Source: Vallitalea sp. (GTDB taxonomy: Bacteria > Bacillota > Clostridia > Lachnospirales > Vallitaleaceae). From it: a stretch of 64,000 nt of DNA. The translations under genes and the position numbers were made by a program. Below the pieces are notes generated by a model. That model was not told where the DNA came from. It was given only the letters and a program-made list of their open reading frames with translations, and searched no databases. Shown here in pieces: positions 45,517-55,027 of this stretch. Every line of letters starts with the position of its first letter. Within the stretch, counting starts at the first letter, position 1. The stretch spans positions 1 to 64,000 of the forward strand of contig JAOARM010000010.1 in assembly GCA_025210515.1 (NCBI GenBank), read 5' to 3'.

Positions 45517-48500
45517 ATGAAAAACTTAAAAAAAGTTTTAGCTTTAGTATTATCAATGGCATTATTAATTTCAACATTCACAGTGTCATTTGCAGCTGAA
45601 GCTACAAAAAATCTTGACGAAGCTACAAAGTTAAACACAATGGGCTTATTCAATGGTGTAAGTACTACTGAATTCAAGCCTGCATTAGAAGATGCAACAA
45701 ATAGAATCCAAGCATTCGTAATTATTGGTAGAGAGTTAAACTGGGATTTAACAGAAATTAAAGCTACTAATACTGATGAATACTACTTCACTGATGTTGA
45801 AGGTGAAGAAGCTATGAAAATGGCTCAATATGCTTGGGAACAAGGTTACACTAAAGGTATTGGCGATAATAAATTTGGTTCAAAAAATCCTGTAACAAGC
45901 AGAGAGTTATATACATGGTTCTATAATGCATTAGGATTTAACAAAGATGGAGATGCTTATGGAGATCCAATGTTATTAGTAAAAGCTGGATTAGCTTCTA
46001 CAGAAGAAGCTGGAGCAATTATTAAAGATTCATACACAACTAAAAAAGCTTTATTAAGAGATGATTTAGTAGGTGTTATGTATGCTGCATTAAACTGGAA
46101 AGCTAAAGATAGCGAAACTGATTTAGTAACTGATTTAGTAGCTGCTAAAAAAGTAACTGAAGAAGCAGCTGTAGCAGCTGGTGTTTACACTAAAGTTGTT
46201 GAAGAATTAACTGTTACTAATGTTGAAGCTCTTAACTTAGTTCAAATAAAAGTTGAGTATGCTACTGATGTAGATAAAGATACTGCAGAAGATACTACAC
46301 TTTATACAGTTAAAAAAGGTTCTAATAAGCAAGCAGTTGCTAATGCAACATTATTAGAAGATGGAAAAACAGTTGTGTTAACATTAGAAAAAAGATTAGA
46401 ACAACAAGACAAAGTTAGCGTTAGTGTTAAAAATGTAAAGGATACTAATGAAAATAAATTAGAAGAAATAACAGTAAAAGATATAGAATTGTTAGATACT
46501 ACTATTCCATCAGCTGTTTCTGCTGAAGTTGTTGGAAATGATACTATTAAAATTGTTTTCTCTGAACCAATTATGAGTGATGAAGATGAATATCCAAATG
46601 GAACATCAGGTGCAGACACTGATTCAGATAAAGAATTAGACAAGAAAGCATTTAGTGTTAATGGTGGTAAACTATATGTTAAGAATGTAAAAGTTCAAAA
46701 GAATAATACAGAAGCTTTAGTTGAGTTATACTCTGATTTAAAAGCTGGAGATGTAACTATTGAAGTTAATGGTAAGGCTAAAGACTTCGCTGAATTTGGT
46801 GTCTTAAAATCCTCATTCACTATTGAAGTTTCTGAAGATAAAGATGCTCCAGAAGTAGTAGGTTTTGAAAAAGCTACACCAAATGGTGTTACATTAATAT
46901 TTAATGAAGATATTGAAGTTAAAGCTAAAGAGTTGAAAAATTTCTATCATACAAATGAGAAAAACCCAATAGATGATAATATTGATGTTGAAAAAGATGT
47001 AAATGGTAACAAATTAAGATTAAAATTTGTTAACAACCCTCTTCCAACTGGTGGTGTTGCATATGTATATGTAGCAGAAAAAGCTGTTAACGATTTATGG
47101 GATAACTTAAATACTCAACAAATGATTAAAATTGAAGTTGACGTTGATGTTACAGCTCCAGAAGTTGAAGGTGAAGTAGAAGTTAAGGCTGAAGATAAAG
47201 TTATAGTTTACTTTACTGAAGATCTTAATGAAAAATTAGCAGAAGATGAAGATAATTATCAAGTATTAGATGCTGATGGAAAAGTTGTTAAAAATATTAT
47301 TGACGATGTAGAGTATACTCCTTCTACAAGTAAAAAATCAGCATATGTAATTATAGAGTTTTCTAAAAAATTAAGTGGTGATCATGCATTAGTTATTGAA
47401 GATATTAAAGATACTTCTAATAATGAAATTGATGATACTACATTAAGTTTCACAGCTACAGATAAAACTAAACCAGAAGCTAAAGATTGGACTGCTAAGA
47501 TATATAAAGCAGGAGTTGCAGGTCAAATGGTTAGAGTGACTTTTGGTGAAGTTATGGCAACTGAAGGTAAATATTCAGTATTAGATTTAGATAAATATAA
47601 AATTGGTAGTACTAGATTAGTAGATTTAGAACTAGAAGCTACAATTATATCAGTTGATGGTGGTAAAGCTGTAGAAATAGAAATACCAGCAAAAACTCAA
47701 GACGAACAAAAAGGTACAGATTTCAGTCAAAATGAGATATTAACAATTGCTAGAGTTGCTGATGCAGCTGGTAATTATACAGCAGATTATATAAATACTA
47801 GAACATTAGCTGAATCAGGTAAAGTTTACATTAAGTCTGTGGTTGCAACTGCAACTGATAAAGTGAAAATCACATTCGATGGTAAATTTGAAGAATTTGA
47901 TGATGATGATATCGTAATTACTACTAACAAAGATAGTAAACAATTAGCAGAAACAAATGCTTTAGATATTGCTGAAGTTAATAATGATTTAGATGATGAT
48001 GGTAATACAGTAATTGTTTACACATTAACTTCAGACGCTAAACTTAATCATGTTGCTGAAAAATCAGGTTTAGTATATGCATATGTTGTTGATAGCATTT
48101 CACATAATGAACTTGATGAATCAATAGCTAATAATAGTGACTTGGATAAGCAAATTGTTAAAGATAGAATTGCTCCAGCATTAGCTAAGGTTGATCATGA
48201 TAATGATAATGATAAAAACACTAAAAAGGTTGTTGATATTACAGTAGATAATAGTGTGAAACAAGATTCAGGTTCCAATGCTGTTGATGGTGTTGTGAAA
48301 CTTACTTTTGAAGAACCTATCAATGGAAATACATTATCATTATTAACATTTGAAGTAGAAGATTTCGTAGTTAAAGAAGTTACAGTAGCTAATAAGTTAG
48401 TGACTCTATTTGTTCTTGATAAAGATAAAGATACAGCTCCAGGAGCAGGATTCATAGAGCATGGTACTCAAGTAACTCAAAAATACCCAATTAAAGATGG

Positions 48501-49191
48501 CAATGGAAATGCTTTAGAAGGTATTGATGATGAAGTATATGAGCCAATAAAAGAAATTAATGAAGCCAATAAAGCAATTGCTGAGTTATCAACTACACCA
48601 AGTGATAGCGATATTAATGCAGTTGTAGTAGAAGTAAAGGAAGCTACTGATAAAGGAGCTACTTCTGGTAATGATGATAAGTATGATATTGATACTACTA
48701 AGTTAACAAAATATGTTGATGAAGCTGTAACGGCTGCTAATGCCGCAATTGCTAATTTACCAGCTAAACCAACTGATATTGAAGTTAATGATGTTAAAGC
48801 TAAAGTAGATGCTGTTGTTGCCAATGGTGCTACTAAAGGTGATGGTAGTGAATTTGATATTGATACAACTAATTTGACACCATTATTAGAGTTAGCTGCT
48901 GAGGCTGCTAAATATGATGATTCTCAAATTGCTAATGATGTGGCAACAAATACTACTGTTACAAATACAATAATAAATCCTTCAAGTTCTGTTGAGGCTT
49001 CAATTACTGTAACATATGAGATTACAGAAGACACAGGTAGCTATTTAAGTTATAATTCATCTACTAAGGCTATTACTCTTGTAAAAGATAATGATTCTGG
49101 TGATGATGTAATAGCAAAAGTGACAATGACTTTTACAAAAGATAGCAAATCATTAGAGAAGGTATTAACTGTTACAATTGAGCATAATTAA
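45517..49191 (+). CDS. S-layer protein with SLH-like N-terminus and Ig-like repeats
   Basis: A 1224-residue secreted protein with signal peptide (about 1-27, ending SFAA), SLH-like modules (about 30-215; YYFTDVEGEEAMKMAQ and GIGDNKFGSKNP are recognisable) and then a series of Big_5-type Ig-like modules with the recurring phrase NGVTLIFNEDIE or DTIKIVFSEPI (about 230-1000). Two tandem repeats of about 60 residues (about 1013-1130, each with a DKYDIDTT/SEFDIDTT end) precede a final beta domain. Acidic composition and few cysteines suit an S-layer subunit. AAAGGAGGAG precedes the ATG. Two strong promoters and relatively GC-richer codons suggest high expression. Confidence 0.88.
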   Translation: MKNLKKVLALVLSMALLISTFTVSFAAEATKNLDEATKLNTMGLFNGVSTTEFKPALEDATNRIQAFVIIGRELNWDLTEIKATNTDEYYFTDVEGEEAMKMAQYAWEQGYTKGIGDNKFGSKNPVTSRELYTWFYNALGFNKDGDAYGDPMLLVKAGLASTEEAGAIIKDSYTTKKALLRDDLVGVMYAALNWKAKDSETDLVTDLVAAKKVTEEAAVAAGVYTKVVEELTVTNVEALNLVQIKVEYATDVDKDTAEDTTLYTVKKGSNKQAVANATLLEDGKTVVLTLEKRLEQQDKVSVSVKNVKDTNENKLEEITVKDIELLDTTIPSAVSAEVVGNDTIKIVFSEPIMSDEDEYPNGTSGADTDSDKELDKKAFSVNGGKLYVKNVKVQKNNTEALVELYSDLKAGDVTIEVNGKAKDFAEFGVLKSSFTIEVSEDKDAPEVVGFEKATPNGVTLIFNEDIEVKAKELKNFYHTNEKNPIDDNIDVEKDVNGNKLRLKFVNNPLPTGGVAYVYVAEKAVNDLWDNLNTQQMIKIEVDVDVTAPEVEGEVEVKAEDKVIVYFTEDLNEKLAEDEDNYQVLDADGKVVKNIIDDVEYTPSTSKKSAYVIIEFSKKLSGDHALVIEDIKDTSNNEIDDTTLSFTATDKTKPEAKDWTAKIYKAGVAGQMVRVTFGEVMATEGKYSVLDLDKYKIGSTRLVDLELEATIISVDGGKAVEIEIPAKTQDEQKGTDFSQNEILTIARVADAAGNYTADYINTRTLAESGKVYIKSVVATATDKVKITFDGKFEEFDDDDIVITTNKDSKQLAETNALDIAEVNNDLDDDGNTVIVYTLTSDAKLNHVAEKSGLVYAYVVDSISHNELDESIANNSDLDKQIVKDRIAPALAKVDHDNDNDKNTKKVVDITVDNSVKQDSGSNAVDGVVKLTFEEPINGNTLSLLTFEVEDFVVKEVTVANKLVTLFVLDKDKDTAPGAGFIEHGTQVTQKYPIKDGNGNALEGIDDEVYEPIKEINEANKAIAELSTTPSDSDINAVVVEVKEATDKGATSGNDDKYDIDTTKLTKYVDEAVTAANAAIANLPAKPTDIEVNDVKAKVDAVVANGATKGDGSEFDIDTTNLTPLLELAAEAAKYDDSQIANDVATNTTVTNTIINPSSSVEASITVTYEITEDTGSYLSYNSSTKAITLVKDNDSGDDVIAKVTMTFTKDSKSLEKVLTVTIEHN

Positions 49192-49221
49192 ATATTAATA
49201 AATAAAGATATTTGTAAATAG

Positions 49222-49252
49222 ATGGGGTGGAATTCTCTGAATTCCACTCCAT
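49222..49252 (+). terminator. Terminator of the S-layer gene
   Basis: ATGGGGTGGAATTC (49222-49235) pairs with GAATTCCACTCCAT (49239-49252), 14 pairs with one G-T, followed by TCTTCTGTTT. Confidence 0.8.
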
Positions 49253-49421
49253 TCTTCTGTTTGAGTAGATTTTAGATTAATAATGATCAATTGGTACAGT
49301 GTATGATTCTGCGGTGAATCTTTTTAGAGATTTTTAATTAAGTACACTTTAATTATTAAAATTATTGTTGTACATGATTCATTCATGCTCAAATATTTAT
49401 TATATAACCTGTTTTTATTTA

Positions 49422-49450
49422 TTGTTCAGCCTTCAAATAAATGGTATAAT
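49422..49450 (+). promoter_or_regulatory. Predicted promoter of the 760-residue SLH protein gene
   Basis: TTGTTC (49422-49427), 17 bp, perfect TATAAT (49445-49450), 34 bp before the start codon. Confidence 0.5.
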
Positions 49451-49484
49451 ATTCATATTATATCAATAAAGGATGGAGTTAAAT

Positions 49485-51767
49485 ATGAATATTTTAAAAA
49501 AAATAATTGTGTTATTTATAATAGTAGTACTATCAATAAACACAAATATAACTTTTGCAGCAACTAATGATAATAATATGGACTTAAACTACAAAGCTAT
49601 GATTATTAACGAATTAGAAATACTATTAGGTGATGGCAAGGGGTATCATTTAGATGAGCAACTTACAAGAGCCCAAGGGGTAACTTTAGTTACAAGAATA
49701 TTAGGCAAGACGAAATATATTAATAATAACAAGGATATTTTTAGTAATACGAATTTCAAAGATGTAGATACTAATCAATGGTATGCTGCTAACGTAGGTT
49801 ATTGTGTTAAACAAGGAATAATTAATGGATTATCTAATAATACATTTAAACCAAATGAAAGCATTAGTGAAAAATCTTTTCTTAAAATACTTCTTGTATC
49901 AATGGGATATAGTGCTACTGAAGATTTTAATTGGAATAGTGTTTATCAATTTGCATATAGCGTTAAATTAGTTGATGATAGTAGCTATGCATCTAGAACA
50001 CAAGATAATCTTAATTATTTACGAAAAGATGTAATAGATACAGTATATAGATCATTACAACTTAAAGACAAGAAAACAGGTATAAGATTAATACAGAGAT
50101 TTATAGATAATGGGAAAATTACAAAAAGTAAAGCTATTCAATATGGTTTAGCAAAAGATGATGTGAAAACAAAACTTGAAAAAGTATATACAGTTAATAG
50201 TTCACTAATTGAATTATTTTTTAATGAACATATTAATTTGAGTATAGATAATATTATTATTCACGAAGCTGATAATGATGAAAATAAACTTGATGTTAAA
50301 AGTGTTGAGAGAGGATTAAATAATTCCTATATAGTGAAATTAGATGAAGAGCAAATATCTGACAAAGATTATATATTATACATTGAATATGTAGTTGACG
50401 ATGATGGAAACACTTCTCATCAGTTATTATATAATTTTATAGGCTATAGAAATCCAGAGATTAAATCTAACTATATGAAGATAAGTAAGTTAGAACCTAT
50501 TAGTAATAACATAATTAATGTTTATTTTACTCATCCAGTTAACGAGAATGTATTAAATACGGCATATTATACTTTGACTAAAGAACAAGAAACTATTGTA
50601 AGTGGTAAAAGTAGTAATATGATAATAGGACAACTTCCTAACTGTGATAATGGTATATCATTATATTTTAAAGATTATATTTTTGAGAAAGAGCATTATG
50701 AGTTAATTATTAGTGGTGAGTTAACAAGTAAATATGGAGTTACTCTTAATAAGGGATTAGGAGAATCAATTAAATTTGAAGGAGTTACTAAGGAAAACGA
50801 GCCGTTAATAGTTAAAAAGATCGAAACGATAAGTGATAGTATAGTTGAAATTATATTTAACAAGAAAATAAATCCAGTTATAGCTAAGCAAGTATTTAGT
50901 TATTATATAACTGACTACAATAAAAAGCCTATGGCAATAGAGAAAGTATATATAGTGAATGGGCTTAATTCATATGGAAACGTAATTAGATTAGTACTTA
51001 AAACTCAATTTAAGGAAGATAAAGAATATGATATTATAATTAATAATATTAACGATATAACAAGACAATTTAATATAACAGAAAAGAAATATAGTTTTGA
51101 AACTGAATTTGATTCAACAGATAGTGTAAGGGTATCTGATATTAATGTGATAGATTCTGATTTAATTTTATTAGAAGTTGATCAACCATTAGATATTGAG
51201 TCTGCTTCAGATATTAATAATTATAAAATAAACAGTATGACACGTAATTCTTATAGTACACATCCGTATGCTGTATTATATGATAAATCAAAGAATCCTT
51301 TTACGCTAAAAATATATTTGCCAAAAGATAAACTATTGCCAAAGTTATCTGATTTTGAACTAGAGATTAGTAAAGATATAAAAGATGAAATGGGTAATAA
51401 GCAATCAAAAGATAAAAGATATGAATTTGATTATGGGCAAGAAATTTCTCCTGATGTTTCTATTAAAGAAGCAGTATATATAGGTGACAATAGTGTTAAA
51501 CTTATATTTAATAAAGAGATTTCATTAGATGTGCCTAATGTACTAAATAATAATTATAACCTTAGATATATGGATAATGGATTTGAACATATACAAGTCC
51601 CTATTGGTACTAATTATATTAACCCTACAACAATAATATTAAGGTTTAATAAGATAGACGAAGATGTTACATATGAAATAATTTTTAATAAATTAGTGGA
51701 TTACGGTGGAACGGTAACAGATAATGCAGATAAAAAATATATTGAGACGATTGAATATACGGATTAA
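49485..51767 (+). CDS. SLH-domain surface protein with Ig-like modules
   Basis: A 760-residue secreted protein. Signal peptide about 1-25 (ends TFAA), SLH-like modules about 30-190 (FKDVDTNQWYAANVGYC and INGLSNNTFKPNESIS are clear), then four or five Big_5-like modules with motifs such as SIVEIIFNKKI and NSVKLIFNKEI. GGATGGAG precedes the ATG at 49485; the open ATG at 49473 is within that site. It sits between two related S-layer genes but has a more AT-rich codon use than either, suggesting lower expression. Confidence 0.83.
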   Translation: MNILKKIIVLFIIVVLSINTNITFAATNDNNMDLNYKAMIINELEILLGDGKGYHLDEQLTRAQGVTLVTRILGKTKYINNNKDIFSNTNFKDVDTNQWYAANVGYCVKQGIINGLSNNTFKPNESISEKSFLKILLVSMGYSATEDFNWNSVYQFAYSVKLVDDSSYASRTQDNLNYLRKDVIDTVYRSLQLKDKKTGIRLIQRFIDNGKITKSKAIQYGLAKDDVKTKLEKVYTVNSSLIELFFNEHINLSIDNIIIHEADNDENKLDVKSVERGLNNSYIVKLDEEQISDKDYILYIEYVVDDDGNTSHQLLYNFIGYRNPEIKSNYMKISKLEPISNNIINVYFTHPVNENVLNTAYYTLTKEQETIVSGKSSNMIIGQLPNCDNGISLYFKDYIFEKEHYELIISGELTSKYGVTLNKGLGESIKFEGVTKENEPLIVKKIETISDSIVEIIFNKKINPVIAKQVFSYYITDYNKKPMAIEKVYIVNGLNSYGNVIRLVLKTQFKEDKEYDIIINNINDITRQFNITEKKYSFETEFDSTDSVRVSDINVIDSDLILLEVDQPLDIESASDINNYKINSMTRNSYSTHPYAVLYDKSKNPFTLKIYLPKDKLLPKLSDFELEISKDIKDEMGNKQSKDKRYEFDYGQEISPDVSIKEAVYIGDNSVKLIFNKEISLDVPNVLNNNYNLRYMDNGFEHIQVPIGTNYINPTTIILRFNKIDEDVTYEIIFNKLVDYGGTVTDNADKKYIETIEYTD

Positions 51768-51773
51768 AAAATT

Positions 51774-51804
51774 AAAGCTATCCCATGAATAGGGATAGCT
51801 TTTT
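51774..51804. terminator. Bidirectional terminator between convergent surface-protein genes
   Basis: AAAGCTATCCC (51774-51784) pairs perfectly with GGGATAGCTTT (51792-51802), with T on one side and A on the other, so it can stop transcripts from both directions. Confidence 0.88.
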
Positions 51805-51824
51805 AGAATACATAGTTTAATTTA

Positions 51825-54653
51825 TTAATTAGCTTTTTCTACTTTTACAGTTAAGCTATCTACAGCATTTCCTTTAAGGTCATGAATAGGAGCTTTTTGA
51901 GTTACTTTAATTCCTGTTTCAGGAGCTGTAGCATTAGCATCAGTATTAAGAACTAACTGAATTACATTACTTGTTACATTAAATGCAAGTACATCATAAT
52001 CTTCAACTTCAAATGTAAGAATTGATAATGATGAAGCTTTAATATCTTCGGTAAATGTAAGAGTTACAACGTCATAATCTCCTGCAGATACGCCAGTTGG
52101 ATTAGTTACAACTGATGATTGTACGTCATTAACCATATTTCCAGAAACATCAATTTTTTCTAATTCAGGAGCAATCTTGTCTGTAGCCATCTTATTATGA
52201 TCCATAGACAAAGTTTCTGTATATTTATTATTGGATTGGGTGTTAACAACATAAGCATATACGTCAGTTGATAAATCATGTGAAAGTTTATCTGCTTCTA
52301 CAAGAGTAAATGTAGCAACTGTTTTATTATCAGCATTTAATGCAGTAGTAACTTTTCCAATATCCAATTTGTTAGAATCAGCAGATGCTGCATCAGAATT
52401 ATTAGTAGTAATAACTAGGTCAGTAGCATCAAATTCTACTAATTCATCTCCAAATGTAACTTCAACTGTTAATGTATCTTTTGCAACTACAGATTCAATA
52501 TTTACATTACCTTGTGAATCTAAATTAAAAGTATTTGTTAAAGTAGCAGTGTAATTACCAGATGCATCTGCAATTCTGGCAGTAACTATTTTATCGTTAC
52601 CAGAAGTTAAATCTACGCCATTATTAGCAGCATTAGGTATATTTATTTCGATTGCAGTTCCATTATCAACAAGAGTAAATGTTACATCATCAATATCAGC
52701 TAATTGATTTCCATCAACCGTATATTTTTCAATATCTAATACAGAATATTTTCCTGATGTAGCCATTTTTTCATTAAAGTCTATTTTTACCATTTGATCA
52801 GAAGCTCCAGCATTATATAATTTAGCTGACCACTTTGTTGAAACTGGTTTAGTTAAATCATCAACAACAAATTGGATACTTGATGTAGTGATAATATTTG
52901 AAGCTAAATCTTTTAAGTCTTCAATAACAATAGTATAAGTTCCATTAAGTTTACTATCAAAGTTTATTGTTATTTTGTCAGTATTTAAAGTAACACTATC
53001 GATGATATCTTTTACTTCTTTTCCATTTTCATCTAAGATAGTAAAGTTTGATTTAGATGCATCAACTAATGCTTCTGTAAAGTCAATAACGATTTTTTCT
53101 TCTGAAACTATTTCAATATCTCCATCAACTTCTGGAGATGTAACGTCAAGTTCAACATCAACTTTAATCATAACTTGTGAATTTGCATTATCCCATAAGT
53201 CATTAATTGAACCTTTAAGAATATAGACATAAGCTATTCCTTGTGGTAAATTTGCATCAGTAAATGATAATTTTAATTCATTACCATTAATATCATTAGA
53301 AGTAACATCGTTATCAACTAAGTTATTTGAGTTAGTATGATAGAAGTTAGCTTTCGCACCAGCTTTTAATTCGATTTCTTCATTGAATATTAATGTAACA
53401 CCGTTTGGAGAAGCATCTTTGTACCCAATAACTTTTGGAGCATTGGTATCTTCAGAAACTGTAGCAGTTAAAGTTGTTGGAATAACTCCAAATGAAGCTT
53501 CATCTTCAACTTTATTAGAAACATATATTGATACTTGACCGTCTGATAAATCAGAGTATAGCTCAACATTAGCTTCAGTATTGTTATTAAGTGGAGTAAC
53601 AGATTTAATATATAATTTACCACCGTTCACATCAAAATTAGATTTTACTAATGTTCCAGCTGAAATTGGCTCAGAAAAAGTAACTTTAATAGTATCGTTA
53701 CCGATTACCTCAGCTTTTATAGCACTTGGAAGTGTAATGTCTAAATATTGAAGTTCATCGCTAGTAGTATCAGCTATAGTTTTAGTAGTATTAAGATTTT
53801 TAACATTCTTAACAGTAATAATAGCGTTCTCTTGTTGGTTGATTTTAGCATGTGTTAATATAATAGTCTTTTCATCATTTAATAATGAAGCATCAGTTAT
53901 AGCAACATTATTATTGTTTTTATCTTTTATAGAGTAGTTAGCTAATTTTTCAGATGTAGTTGAATCAACTTCTGAGTTGAATTTAATTTCAGTTTGAACT
54001 AAATTAATAGGTTTTATTGATGATATAGTAAATTTAGTAACAACAATAGGATATCCTAATTTCTCACCAAAGCTAACATCGTCACCTTTAGCTTTCATAG
54101 TTAATCCATCATAAGTATAATCAGCAAAGTTAGCTACTTTGAAAGTATCAGTAGTGTTAACGTCAGCAGTAGAATCAGCAAGTCCAATCATTACAGCAAC
54201 GTCAGCAACTGTATCCCAAGTATAATCATAACCAAGTGCATCTACAAGAACTTTTACATACTCTTTAGTAGTGATTTCTTGGTAAGGTCTGAAAGTTCCA
54301 TCTGGATAACCGATAACCCCTAATTGTGGATTGTTTTTAATGTAAGCCATTAATCTTTGTTGGTATCCATTTTGTCCATCAGCATCAGCAAAAGTATCTT
54401 TGTCTACATAATCATAAGCCATCATGTCAGCTTCTAGACCTTTAAGTCTTAACATCATAACGATTGAACGGTATCTAGTCATTGTCTTAGTACTATCAAC
54501 ACCGTTTCCTTCTCCTTGAAGAACGTTTAACTGAACTAACTTGTTAACTTTGTCTTCATTAGTAACTGTGTTAGCGAACGCATTAGGTGCATTGCTAAAT
54601 AGAACGATTGCAGCTAGGGCAAACGCCACGAGTTTTCTCATTGCTTTTTTCAA
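51825..54653 (-). CDS. S-layer protein with SLH-like N-terminus and Ig-like repeats (paralog)
   Basis: A 942-residue secreted protein with signal peptide (about 1-28, NAFA end), SLH-like modules (about 30-180; GVIGYPDGTFRPYQEIT is clear) and Big_5-type modules. It is a paralog of the 1224-residue protein: both share VGNDTIKVTFSEPI or close variants, VNGGKLYIKSV-like text, NNTEANVELYSDL-like text and NGVTLIFNE in the same order. It lacks the C-terminal tandem repeats of the larger protein. The start is TTG, eight bases after AAGGAGG; an ATG four codons later is the alternative. Confidence 0.88.
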   Translation of the reverse strand: MKKAMRKLVAFALAAIVLFSNAPNAFANTVTNEDKVNKLVQLNVLQGEGNGVDSTKTMTRYRSIVMMLRLKGLEADMMAYDYVDKDTFADADGQNGYQQRLMAYIKNNPQLGVIGYPDGTFRPYQEITTKEYVKVLVDALGYDYTWDTVADVAVMIGLADSTADVNTTDTFKVANFADYTYDGLTMKAKGDDVSFGEKLGYPIVVTKFTISSIKPINLVQTEIKFNSEVDSTTSEKLANYSIKDKNNNNVAITDASLLNDEKTIILTHAKINQQENAIITVKNVKNLNTTKTIADTTSDELQYLDITLPSAIKAEVIGNDTIKVTFSEPISAGTLVKSNFDVNGGKLYIKSVTPLNNNTEANVELYSDLSDGQVSIYVSNKVEDEASFGVIPTTLTATVSEDTNAPKVIGYKDASPNGVTLIFNEEIELKAGAKANFYHTNSNNLVDNDVTSNDINGNELKLSFTDANLPQGIAYVYILKGSINDLWDNANSQVMIKVDVELDVTSPEVDGDIEIVSEEKIVIDFTEALVDASKSNFTILDENGKEVKDIIDSVTLNTDKITINFDSKLNGTYTIVIEDLKDLASNIITTSSIQFVVDDLTKPVSTKWSAKLYNAGASDQMVKIDFNEKMATSGKYSVLDIEKYTVDGNQLADIDDVTFTLVDNGTAIEINIPNAANNGVDLTSGNDKIVTARIADASGNYTATLTNTFNLDSQGNVNIESVVAKDTLTVEVTFGDELVEFDATDLVITTNNSDAASADSNKLDIGKVTTALNADNKTVATFTLVEADKLSHDLSTDVYAYVVNTQSNNKYTETLSMDHNKMATDKIAPELEKIDVSGNMVNDVQSSVVTNPTGVSAGDYDVVTLTFTEDIKASSLSILTFEVEDYDVLAFNVTSNVIQLVLNTDANATAPETGIKVTQKAPIHDLKGNAVDSLTVKVEKAN

Positions 54654-54766
54654 AATATTGTCCTCCTTATTAAATAATTTTTAAGTTTTGTTGATTGCAT
54701 GACAACAAGCAATCAGTATGCATAGTGCATTTATGTCGACTTATTATGTCAACCCTTACAATCACA

Positions 54767-54795
54767 ATTGTATATAACACAGAGCAAAATATCAA
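54767..54795 (-). promoter_or_regulatory. Predicted promoter of the 942-residue S-layer gene
   Basis: On the minus strand TTGATA (54795-54790), 17 bp, TACAAT (54772-54767). The leader is about 105 bases and contains TGCATAGTGCA-like palindromic sequence. Confidence 0.55.
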
Positions 54796-54932
54796 CGCGT
54801 AAATTCTTCCATTAAGGCGCATATATGGAAAAACACTGTATGTATAAAAACTATGCATTAATGGGAAAAATACAAAATAGGCTTAGAATTAGTAATAAGA
54901 AGAGGTGCAATTATTAAAATTTGCTAAAAGAC

Positions 54933-54961
54933 TTTACATTTATTCATTTATTTGGTAAAAT
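54933..54961 (+). promoter_or_regulatory. Predicted promoter of the M23 peptidase gene
   Basis: TTTACA (54933-54938), 17 bp, TAAAAT (54956-54961). Confidence 0.5.
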
Positions 54962-54972
54962 TAAATTGAATT

Positions 54973-54989
54973 ATTACGAAAATATTACG
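54973..54989 (-). promoter_or_regulatory. WalR-like repeat after the M23 promoter
   Basis: ATTACG-AAAAT-ATTACG; on the minus strand CGTAAT-N5-CGTAAT, each half one base off the WalR half-site. It begins just after the expected transcription start, a position that would suit repression. Confidence 0.3.
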
Positions 54990-55027
54990 AGAAGATTTAA
55001 AAAGTATTACTGAGAGGAAATAGAGAT

